In this document: in pieces, positions 1 through 7,943 of the stretch
Layout: every line of letters begins with the position of its first letter
Position numbering within the stretch: the stretch's first letter is position 1
Source of the DNA: Clostridiales bacterium
GTDB lineage: Bacteria > Bacillota > Clostridia > Lachnospirales > Lachnospiraceae
NCBI GenBank assembly: GCA_029007845.1
Contig: JAQXIP010000104.1
Span: 1 to 64,000 of the forward strand
Direction of reading: 5' to 3'
DNA length: 64,000 bases
The notes under the pieces: model-generated
What the model saw: the letters and a program-made list of their open reading frames with translations, nothing else
What the model was told of the DNA's origin: nothing
Database searches by the model: none
Made by a program: the position numbers and the translations under genes

Positions 1-170
1 GGGATGCGATGTATTATGAAATACCCGCTTTCGCTATTTGAACACGTAACGGTACTAAGGTTTTGCATGTGCAAAACCAAGTGCCGACGTGTTCAAAAAG
101 TATTTCATAATACATCGCATCCCCTGCACGTCCCGGCATACCGCCTGATTCGCATATGCGAAGTTTGAGT
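1..170. repeat. Palindromic repeat element, copy 1 (left end cut by window start)
   Basis: gggatgcgatgtattatgaaatac ... gtatttcataatacatcgcatccc arms around the core GAACACGTAACGGTACTAAGGTTTTG-CATGTG-CAAAACCAAGTGCCGACGTGTTC; right end TTCGCATATGCGAAGTTTGAGT; nearly identical to copy 2. Confidence 0.93.
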
Positions 171-260
171 GACAAACTAGATGCAGAACATTGAATAGTT
201 GTGAGAGATTTGGTATGATAAAAGCACAATATATGAGACCTTAGGACGGGGGTAAGACTT

Positions 261-1457
261 ATGGAGAAGTTATCAATTCATGGCGGATATCCGGTGAGAA
301 ATGCAAAAATATTTTATGGAAGACAGTGGATTGAGCAGGATGATATTCAGGCAGTATGTGATACGTTATGCAGTGATTTTATTACTTGTGGACCGAAAGT
401 AGATGAACTGGAGCGGGAATTGTGCCGGTATACCGGGGCAAAGTATGCGGTAGCCGTCAGCAATGGAACGGCGGCACTTCATTGTGCCTGCATTGCGGCA
501 GGAATTCAGCCGGGGGATGAAGTGATTACTACCCCGATTACCTTTGCAGCCAGTGCAAACTGTGTATGCTACTGTGGAGGGACACCAGTGTTTGCAGACA
601 TTAATCCGGCCACCTATAACATTGATCCGGAAAGTATAGAAAAGCTTATTACTGATAAGACAAAAGCTGTCATTGCAGTTGATTTTACCGGACAGGTGGT
701 GGAGATGGACCGGATCCGGAAGATCTGCGAAGAACATCATTTAATTCTGATTGAGGACGCAGCCCATTCCCTTGGTTCGAAATATAACGGTGTAGAGGTC
801 GGCAATCTTGCTGACCTTACCTGTACAAGCTTTCATCCGGTAAAGACGATTACCGGAGGGGAAGGCGGAGTGATCCTTACAAACCGGGAAGACCTTTATA
901 AAAAGCTGGTGTTAGCCCACACTCACGGGATTACCCGTGATAGAACGGATATGAGTGTGGATATTCCGGAGGGACCGTGGTATTATGAGCAGATTAGTCT
1001 TGGTTATAATTACCGGATTACGGATATCCAGGCTTCCCTGCTTGTGAGCCAGTTAAAAAAGATTGACCGTTTTATTAAAAGACGGAAAGAAATCGTAAAA
1101 CAGTATAATGAAGCATTTTCCAGAATGCCGGAGATTATTGTACAGCAGGAGATTAAGGAATCGGATAGCTGCAGGCATCTGTACATTCTTCAGTTAAATC
1201 TGGATCGGCTGTCCTGCACAAGAAGAGAGTTTTTTGACGCACTTGCAGCGGAAAACGTCCAGCCACAGGTGCATTACATACCAGTCTACTGGTTCCCGTA
1301 TTATCAGAACAAAGGGTACCAGAAAGGCTTATGTCCAAATGCCGAGAGGCTCTATGAGCGGATGATGAGTATTCCATTGTATCCGAAGATGACCGATCAG
1401 GACGTAAAAGATGTCATTCATGCAGTGAAAAAAGTGGTGGAGTATTACCGGAAATAG
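261..1457 (+). CDS. DegT/DnrJ/EryC1/StrS-family PLP aminotransferase (PseC-like sugar aminotransferase)
   Basis: 398 aa ORF; SNGTAALHCA, GDEVITTPITFAASAN, EDAAHSLGSKYNG and SFHPVKTITGGEGG motifs of the family. Confidence 0.85.
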   Translation: MEKLSIHGGYPVRNAKIFYGRQWIEQDDIQAVCDTLCSDFITCGPKVDELERELCRYTGAKYAVAVSNGTAALHCACIAAGIQPGDEVITTPITFAASANCVCYCGGTPVFADINPATYNIDPESIEKLITDKTKAVIAVDFTGQVVEMDRIRKICEEHHLILIEDAAHSLGSKYNGVEVGNLADLTCTSFHPVKTITGGEGGVILTNREDLYKKLVLAHTHGITRDRTDMSVDIPEGPWYYEQISLGYNYRITDIQASLLVSQLKKIDRFIKRRKEIVKQYNEAFSRMPEIIVQQEIKESDSCRHLYILQLNLDRLSCTRREFFDALAAENVQPQVHYIPVYWFPYYQNKGYQKGLCPNAERLYERMMSIPLYPKMTDQDVKDVIHAVKKVVEYYRK

Positions 1458-1567
1458 CAGAGAGAATGCTGACCATCCGTTGTTACTATCGGGATTATTA
1501 CATGGATTTGCAAAGGCGTATAAAAGAAAGTGTGCCATTTGCAGAATAAGAAAGGGATAGAACACAT

Positions 1568-2242
1568 ATGGACATCATTGCAACGATACACACAGATTTT
1601 TCTACAAAATTCGGGCTTCCAAGACAAAGCGGTCTGGTGGAAGAATTAAAAGGACAGATTATATTCGAACCGGCATACCGTCAGCCGGAAGCCTTCCGGG
1701 GATTGGAAGAATTTTCTCATATCTGGGTGCTATGGCAATTCTCCAAGTCTAAGAAAAAAAACTGGGCCGCAACGGTTGCCCCGCCAAGACTTGGGGGGAG
1801 GGAACGGATGGGTGTCTTTGCCACAAGATCACCATTTCGCCCAAATGACATCGGATTATCCTGTGTCAGGCTTGAAAAAATAGAGTGGGATGAACAGCGG
1901 GGGCCTATTCTCTGTGTGTCAGGAATTGATATGGTTGACCAGACACCAATCTATGATATTAAGCCATATATTCCGTACACAGATTGCCATCCGGAGGCAT
2001 CGGAAGGGTTTACGAGCCGGACAAAGGAATATGCCCTGGAAGTAGATTTTCCATCGGAACTGCTAAATCAGCTGCCGGAGAATAAACGGGAGGCTATTAT
2101 AAAAGTGCTGAAGCAGGATCCAAGACCGGCTTACGACAATGATCCGGATCGTTTGTATGGTGTGGCCTATGCGGGATGGGATGTCCGGTTCCGCGTAAAA
2201 AAAGACCGGTTAACGGTGTATGAAGTGGAGGCATTGGATTAG
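1568..2242 (+). CDS. trmO: tRNA (N6-threonylcarbamoyladenosine(37)-N6)-methyltransferase TrmO (TsaA/YaeB family)
   Basis: 224 aa ORF; FGLPRQSGL, FSHIWVLWQF, RSPFRPNDIGLSCVRL, DIKPYIPYTDC motifs. Confidence 0.9.
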   Translation: MDIIATIHTDFSTKFGLPRQSGLVEELKGQIIFEPAYRQPEAFRGLEEFSHIWVLWQFSKSKKKNWAATVAPPRLGGRERMGVFATRSPFRPNDIGLSCVRLEKIEWDEQRGPILCVSGIDMVDQTPIYDIKPYIPYTDCHPEASEGFTSRTKEYALEVDFPSELLNQLPENKREAIIKVLKQDPRPAYDNDPDRLYGVAYAGWDVRFRVKKDRLTVYEVEALD

Positions 2243-2243
2243 A

Positions 2244-2756
2244 ATGGAAGAAATCAGATTATCCCCTGTTTTTTTGAAACAGTATAAAAATATGGTGCAG
2301 CAGATTCTGCATGCACCAGGATATGACAGGGGAAAACAATTGGAAATGACCCTGGTTGTTGACCATTGTCTCAGTAAAGAAGAAGTGAGCGCAATCATTC
2401 CCCAATTAACCGGGACATTAAAAAATATGGATGAGATTTTTCGGAATGTGCGGTTTAATCTGGCTGACTGGGAGAGAGCTGAAGTGGTAAAAAACCAGGT
2501 GTGTCCCATGATGATGACAATGATGTCTTCGTTCTATGAGGATTACCAGCAGGAAGTGGCAGAAAAGAAATGGGAGCTGCTGTTGTCCAATTTAAGACTG
2601 TACCATGCCCGGTCAAAATTGATTCTTGTTTTGACTGACAGGACATATGACAGGGAAAATGAGGAAGTCCGTCAGCTGATGCATCCATTTCTGGGGCGCA
2701 AGATGCTCATGATCCAATACCACAGGGAAGATGCATCTTTTGACGTGTACCGGTAA
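2244..2756 (+). CDS. hypothetical protein
   Basis: 170 aa from the ATG at 2244, immediately after the trmO stop; no recognised family. Confidence 0.6.
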   Translation: MEEIRLSPVFLKQYKNMVQQILHAPGYDRGKQLEMTLVVDHCLSKEEVSAIIPQLTGTLKNMDEIFRNVRFNLADWERAEVVKNQVCPMMMTMMSSFYEDYQQEVAEKKWELLLSNLRLYHARSKLILVLTDRTYDRENEEVRQLMHPFLGRKMLMIQYHREDASFDVYR

Positions 2757-2791
2757 AATCCTATACTCAAACTTCGCATTCCTTGTTTTTT

Positions 2792-4483
2792 TCAGGCTTT
2801 TTCTGACTGAATTACTTTCTGGAATTCTTTTACATCTCTTGCAATCTCACCGCTTAAGGCTAAAAGGCAGATCAGGTTTGGAATGGCCATAAGTGCGTTG
2901 GCAATATCGGAAAAGTCCCATACAATCTGCAGGGAAGTAGTGGCACCGATATATGCAATCAAAGAGAAGACCACACGGTAAACAATGTTGAACCGATGGG
3001 TGTTTAACAGGTATTCAAAAGCTTTCTCACCGTGGTATTCCCAGCCGAGAATTGTGGAGAAGGCAAACAGTGCAATACCGATGCATACAAGCCATCCTCC
3101 CAGTTTGCCAAGAACGGTCTCAAAGGCTGCAATGGTCAGGGAAGAACCAGTAAGAATCTCGGCATAGTGGAATTCTCCGGTAGCGCTGAACTCATACTCA
3201 TTATGGTCTGCATCTTCCCATTTTCCTACGATGGAATCCGGGGTAACATTGTCATTATCCCCTTTGTACGCAGTCAACACAGTTTTGTCTCCATTTTCAC
3301 CAGAAGTCAGTTGCAATGTGGTAATCTGGCTGTCTTCATCTTGGAAAAGAGAGATGTCGTAGGCTGTTTCGGTTCCATCCATAGTAATGATAATGCCCTG
3401 TCCGGCAGCCTGATAGGTTCCGTTTTGCGGTGTCCCTGTGCTTCCCAGTACTCCGGAACTTGCGATGCAAAGACCGGTAATGGTACATACTACGATGGTA
3501 TCCCAGAATGTTCCGGTCATGTTTATGTATCCCTGGCGGACCGGGTTATCGGTAGTAGCTGCAGCAGCGGTAATGGCAGCGGAACCCATGCCGGCTTCAT
3601 TGGAGAATACGCCGCGGGCTACGCCAAAACGCATCGCGTTCATCATGGAGGCTACGATGGAACCACATAGTCCGCCGCCCACTGCTTTCACACTGAATGC
3701 CATCTTAAAGATCATGGCGACACCGGCAGGTACATTTGCAATATTGCCGATAATAACGATAATTCCGGCAATGACATAGAAAATGGCCATAAACGGTACG
3801 ACAACCTGGGATACTTTGGATATATTTTTAATACCGCCAACAATGATGACAAGGGCAAGAACGGTTACCACCGCTCCGGTAATCCAGGTTGGAACATGGA
3901 AGGTGGAATTGATGGAGGTGGATATGGAGTTTGCCTGAGTCAGATTTCCGATACCAAAGGAAGCAACAACTGCGAACAGGGCAAACAGCCAGCCTAAAAT
4001 GCTGCCCAGCTTTTTGTGTTTAAATGCTTTCTTCATGGTGTACATAGGACCGCCGGACATTTCCCCTTTTTCGTTGACTTCCCGGTATTTGATGGCAAGC
4101 ATGCACTCACTGAACTTGGATGATAATCCGAAGCAGGCAGAAAGCCACATCCATACCAGTGCGCCAGGACCACCGGATACCATGGCGGTTGCCACACCCA
4201 CAATGTTACCGGTACCAATGGTTGCAGCAAGGGCGGTTGTTAGCGCGGAGAAGGGGGAAATGTCACCGGATCCCCGCTTTTTTGTTCTGGCTTCTTTGCT
4301 TAAGGTGCTTTTCAATGCATAGGGAAGATTACGCCAGGTTAAAAAGCCAAGACGGAATGTAAGAAAAATGCCGGTTCCCACCAGCAGCACTAACATCACT
4401 GGCCCCCATACGAAGGAATCAACTTTGGAAAGTATGTCAGACAAATGGGATAAAAGATTGGATGACTTCATTTTGAAGAACAC
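2792..4483 (-). CDS. alanine/glycine:cation symporter family protein (AGCS) with a large hydrophilic insertion
   Basis: 563 aa; GTGNIVGVATA, GGPGALVWMW, EMSGGPMYTMKKAF, GVFSNEAGMGSAAITAAAA motifs. Confidence 0.93.
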   Translation of the reverse strand: MFFKMKSSNLLSHLSDILSKVDSFVWGPVMLVLLVGTGIFLTFRLGFLTWRNLPYALKSTLSKEARTKKRGSGDISPFSALTTALAATIGTGNIVGVATAMVSGGPGALVWMWLSACFGLSSKFSECMLAIKYREVNEKGEMSGGPMYTMKKAFKHKKLGSILGWLFALFAVVASFGIGNLTQANSISTSINSTFHVPTWITGAVVTVLALVIIVGGIKNISKVSQVVVPFMAIFYVIAGIIVIIGNIANVPAGVAMIFKMAFSVKAVGGGLCGSIVASMMNAMRFGVARGVFSNEAGMGSAAITAAAATTDNPVRQGYINMTGTFWDTIVVCTITGLCIASSGVLGSTGTPQNGTYQAAGQGIIITMDGTETAYDISLFQDEDSQITTLQLTSGENGDKTVLTAYKGDNDNVTPDSIVGKWEDADHNEYEFSATGEFHYAEILTGSSLTIAAFETVLGKLGGWLVCIGIALFAFSTILGWEYHGEKAFEYLLNTHRFNIVYRVVFSLIAYIGATTSLQIVWDFSDIANALMAIPNLICLLALSGEIARDVKEFQKVIQSEKA

Positions 4484-4541
4484 TTCCTTTCGTAAAATAA
4501 TAATACCTGAAATTTATTGTGCGCTTTAATTTGCAGGAAAA

Positions 4542-4592
4542 CATAAAAAACTACAATAGCCTGGAGAAAGACACCATTGTCTATTGTAGTTT
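4542..4592 (-). terminator. candidate intrinsic terminator/attenuator hairpin upstream of the AGCS gene
   Basis: 12 bp perfect inverted repeat AAACTACAATAG / CTATTGTAGTTT; read on the - strand it ends in a T tract (CTATTGTAGTTTTTTATG). Confidence 0.5.
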
Positions 4593-4632
4593 CAGAGCTT
4601 GTTTGTATATTTCATTATATGATGCCAGAACC

Positions 4633-4691
4633 AAAAGGTCATACGTTTCATGCTTGCATGAAAAAGCATGTCCTTTTGACCCCAACATCAT
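4633..4691. repeat. small hairpin repeat ending in TTTTGACCCCAACATC (family B, copy 1)
   Basis: aaaaggtcatacgtttcatgc / gcatgaaaaagcatgtcctttt imperfect inverted repeat followed by gaccccaacatc; tail shared with 37285-37315. Confidence 0.55.
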
Positions 4692-4862
4692 TATATGTAC
4701 ATAAGCAAAAGAATTGCACTTCTATTCAGGAAAATATACCGAAAAAATGTTACTATATTCGCCAGAATCTGTCAAGTACCAGAGTTGTCATTGCGAAATG
4801 AAAGGCAATCTTCTATAATAAAGATACGCTAAAGATATTCGAAGTTTAGGAGGAAAATATGT

Positions 4863-5262
4863 ATGGAACCGATTGATGCAAGAGAGAAGCTTCCGTGCAT
4901 TGTGTATGTCCGTGGCTCTGTTTTTTATGAGCAGAATGTATAGGAACGGGTTCCCCAGCTTGCTTTTCTTGCACAGAAAGGATATGTGGCTGCCGCTCTG
5001 GAATACCGGGGGCGGAATATGCAGTATTTCCGGCACAGGCACTGGATGCCAAGGCTGGGGTATCATTTATGAAAGAACATTCCAGGGAGTACCATGTGAA
5101 TCCCGATTATATCATTTTTATGGGGGATTCTTCCCGTGCTTATGTTTTACGGAAGCAATGACGAACCGGTTCCATTTGGACAGAGCTGTGAGCTTTGCAA
5201 TGCTCTGACAGAAGCAGGAAAGGATGTTACATTTTATCAGATGGGTGCTTGGCATGGATGAC
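4863..5262 (+). pseudogene. degraded alpha/beta hydrolase
   Basis: AGGAGG-ATG start; peptide pieces in different frames join to MEPIDAREKLPCIVYVRGSVFYEQNVY / VPQLAFLAQKGYVAAALEY / AEYAVFPAQALDAKAGVSFMKEHSREYHVNPDYIIFMGDSSRAYVLRKQ*. Confidence 0.7.
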
Positions 5263-5306
5263 TGAGTTTTGCCATTCTTTTCTCCTTGTGGTATGATAAG
5301 TATATT

Positions 5307-5520
5307 GAAACTTCGCACATGTGAATCAGGCGGTATGCCGGGACGTGCAGGGGATGCGATGTATTATGAAATACTCGCTTTCGCTAGTTGAACACGTAAC
5401 GGTACTAAGGTTTTGTATGCGCAAAACCAAGTGCCGACGTGTTCAAAAAGTATTTCATAATACATCGCATCCCCTGCACGTCCCGGCATACCGCCCGATT
5501 CGCATGTGCGAAGTTTGAGT
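5307..5520. repeat. Palindromic repeat element, copy 2 (complete)
   Basis: gaaacttcgcacatgtgaatcaggcggtatgccgggacgtgcaggggatgcgatgtattatgaaatac ... reverse complement on the right side ... gcgaagtttgagt. Confidence 0.95.
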
Positions 5521-5564
5521 AAAAATAAAAAATGTAAGAATAAAGAAAGAGAGATGGAAACAAC

Positions 5565-6434
5565 ATGAAAATCGGAAGAAATGATCCGTGCTGGTGCGGC
5601 AGTGGTTTAAAATATAAAATCTGCCATGCGTCTATGGATGCAAAAATACAGATGTACAAGGATCAGGGAAAAAAAGTCCCAACCCATGAGATGAGAAAAA
5701 CAAAGGAGCAGATTGAAGGAATCCGCAGAGCAGGAGAATTGAATACGAAAGTGCTGGATGCAGTAACACCATATGTGAAAGAAGGGGTATCCACGGAAGA
5801 ATTAAACCGGATAGTCCATGAATTCACGGTAGAACATGGTGGAATTCCAGCAACACTAGGGTTTCAGGGGTATCCGAAAAGTGTATGTACTTCTATCAAT
5901 GAAGTAGTCTGCCATGGGATTCCTGATCCAGACCGGATTCTCAAGTCTGGTGATATTATTAACATTGACTGTACTACCATTCTGGACGGATACTATGGGG
6001 ATGCCTCCCGTATGTACTGCATTGGAGAGGTGGAGCCAGAGACAAAAAAACTGGTCGAGGTTGCGAAAGAATGTCTGGAACTTGGTCTGAAAGAAGTAAA
6101 ACCATGGGGATTTTTAGGTGATGTGGGGTATGTAATTAATGAACATGCTACTAAAAATGGATTTTCTATTGTCCGGGAAATCGGCGGACACGGGGTTGGC
6201 GTTGACTTTCATGAAGAACCGTGGGTGAGCCATATTGGAAAGCGCGGAACGGATTACCTCTTAGTGCCGGGAATGATCTTTACCATTGAGCCTATGGTAA
6301 ATATGGGGGTTGCCGACGTATACGAGGATGAGGAAGATGGCTGGACGATCTATACGGATGATGGAAAACCTTCCGCCCAGTGGGAGTATACGGTTCTTGT
6401 CACGGAAGATGGATACGAGGTGCTTTCCAGATAA
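5565..6434 (+). CDS. map: type I methionyl aminopeptidase with N-terminal SEC-C zinc motif
   Basis: 289 aa; NDPCWCGSGLKYKICH SEC-C motif; INEVVCHGIPD, GHGVGVDFHEEPWV, GMIFTIEPMV motifs. Confidence 0.95.
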   Translation: MKIGRNDPCWCGSGLKYKICHASMDAKIQMYKDQGKKVPTHEMRKTKEQIEGIRRAGELNTKVLDAVTPYVKEGVSTEELNRIVHEFTVEHGGIPATLGFQGYPKSVCTSINEVVCHGIPDPDRILKSGDIINIDCTTILDGYYGDASRMYCIGEVEPETKKLVEVAKECLELGLKEVKPWGFLGDVGYVINEHATKNGFSIVREIGGHGVGVDFHEEPWVSHIGKRGTDYLLVPGMIFTIEPMVNMGVADVYEDEEDGWTIYTDDGKPSAQWEYTVLVTEDGYEVLSR

Positions 6435-7626
6435 AGTACATGCCCATCAGGAAAACGAACAGGAAACGGAGCAGGTTTACAGCCAGCAGGGCAATGGCAA
6501 TTCCCCACAGTCTGTATATGATAACAGAAGGGAAAACAAGCAGGATAAAGGAAAAGGCATAGACGATGTTAATAATTAACTGGGACTGTTCTTTTGTAAA
6601 GTTCAATATAATAACCATCATTGTTCCGGATATAAAATAAAAGATCTGTCCTGCATTTGCAATTAGAAAAAATGGTTTTGCGGCCTCGTATACCTCCGGA
6701 TACATAATTGGAATAATGAGGTGGGAAGCCAGAGTAGATAGAAGTGTTGCAATGATACCGAGAAGCAGGCAGATTCCGGACAGGGAAAACAATAGTTCTT
6801 TTGTGAATTTCCCTTTGTAGCGGGAAAAATGCCCCATAAGTACACCCTCCAGCGGCAGAGTCAGCGTGGCGATGACTTTGCCGATTAAAGTTGCAGCGAA
6901 AAATACAGTTACTTCCTGGGAACCTACAAACTCTGCAATTAACAGCCGGTCTGCATTGAGAATCAGGCTGGCAATCAGGTTCGATAAAGAAAGCACCATA
7001 AAAGAACGGAAATTTCGGAAAGCGTGATCGGATCGGGCAAGCCATGGTTTGTCAAAGAGCGTGTCCCCAGCTAAAACGTAAATAAGGCACATGGCCTCTC
7101 CCAGGAGAACGATCATAATCCAGGAACGAAACAACGGATAAGTAAGAACACCAATCAGGTATCCGGCTGTTATGCACATGTAATAAATAAAATATTTTTT
7201 AAACTGGACGTGAATCCGGAAGTTTACATCCCCATAATAGCGCAGCATGCTGACGCTGGTTAACAGCCAGAAGCTAAGGCAGTACACCAGGGTAAAGTTT
7301 GACCGATCAAATTCGTGGACAAGAAAAAAGGACAACGGAAGAAAACAAAGAGAGATCCACAGTAAAAAGCGGTTGTAGTCTCCCTTTGGCTGGCTGCCCT
7401 GACGGCAGATTAGGATTCGTGAAAAATTGGCACCAGTGCCAAAAGTACTTCCCATGATACTGATTACGGAGATCAGCGCCAGTACATTTCCAAACTCTTC
7501 GGCACCCATTTTTCTGGTGAGAAAAGGATACACAATAATCTGAAGAGTGCCGGACATAATTGCCAGTGCCGAGATACTGTATACCAGATCCCCGGAAAGT
7601 TTTTTCAGCTTTTTCAACGGATTCAT
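6400..7626 (-). CDS. oligosaccharide flippase / polysaccharide biosynthesis membrane protein (Wzx-like)
   Basis: 408 aa polytopic protein; N-terminal YPFLTRKMGAEEFGNVLALISVISIM typical of Wzx/PST family. Confidence 0.8.
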   Translation of the reverse strand: MNPLKKLKKLSGDLVYSISALAIMSGTLQIIVYPFLTRKMGAEEFGNVLALISVISIMGSTFGTGANFSRILICRQGSQPKGDYNRFLLWISLCFLPLSFFLVHEFDRSNFTLVYCLSFWLLTSVSMLRYYGDVNFRIHVQFKKYFIYYMCITAGYLIGVLTYPLFRSWIMIVLLGEAMCLIYVLAGDTLFDKPWLARSDHAFRNFRSFMVLSLSNLIASLILNADRLLIAEFVGSQEVTVFFAATLIGKVIATLTLPLEGVLMGHFSRYKGKFTKELLFSLSGICLLLGIIATLLSTLASHLIIPIMYPEVYEAAKPFFLIANAGQIFYFISGTMMVIILNFTKEQSQLIINIVYAFSFILLVFPSVIIYRLWGIAIALLAVNLLRFLFVFLMGMYFIWKAPRIHLP

Positions 7627-7640
7627 ACGCAGGTTGCTCC

Positions 7641-7698
7641 TTTTTTCGTTTTATGTTGATGTCCGCAAGCGCACATCACCATAAAACTCATTATATCA
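7641..7698. repeat. hairpin-containing direct repeat, unit A
   Basis: ttttttcgttttatgttgatgtccgcaagcgcacatcaccataaaactcattatatca. Confidence 0.8.
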
Positions 7699-7718
7699 CG
7701 TCGACTGCGTCGCCGTGC

Positions 7719-7777
7719 TTTTTTTCGTCTTATGGTGATGTTCGCGAGCGCACATCACCGCAAAACTCATTATATCA
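7719..7777. repeat. hairpin-containing direct repeat, unit B
   Basis: tttttttcgtcttatggtgatgttcgcgagcgcacatcaccgcaaaactcattatatca; internal inverted repeat GGTGATGTtCGCgaGCGCACATCACC. Confidence 0.8.
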
Positions 7778-7943
7778 TATTGTGGGTGGAAAGTGGGTGG
7801 AAAATGTGTTACAGACCGATGCATTTTTGTATTGCATGATGGCTCTAAAAGAGGTAGGATAAATGATAAGTGGCTGCTATGTGCAGTCTGATAAGAATAA
7901 GAAGTATAAGATATCAAAATAAAAACATGAAAAGGGAGAGCTT

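Noticed and set aside
1-170. Insertion sequence or transposase gene associated with the palindromic repeats
   Set aside because: No transposase-like ORF lies in or next to any copy; at most a non-autonomous element.
3032-3670. 212 aa + strand ORF overlapping the AGCS gene
   Set aside because: Antisense to well-supported symporter motifs; no independent evidence.
5321-5518. Small ORFs inside the palindromic elements (14..229 -, 5321..5518 +, 5405..5659 -, 52710..52976 +) with similar peptides such as EHVTVLRFCMRKTKCRRVQKVF
   Set aside because: The similarity follows from the repeated palindrome core; the peptides appear on either strand, lack ribosome binding sites and are best explained as translated repeat DNA.
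5307-5520. Palindromic elements as simple intrinsic terminators
   Set aside because: Arms are far longer than needed, there is no consistent T tract at the stem base, and the conserved asymmetric core bulges are not explained by termination.
7641-7777. Possible CRISPR array
   Set aside because: Only two degenerate units with an internal hairpin and one spacer-like gap; no cas genes in the window.
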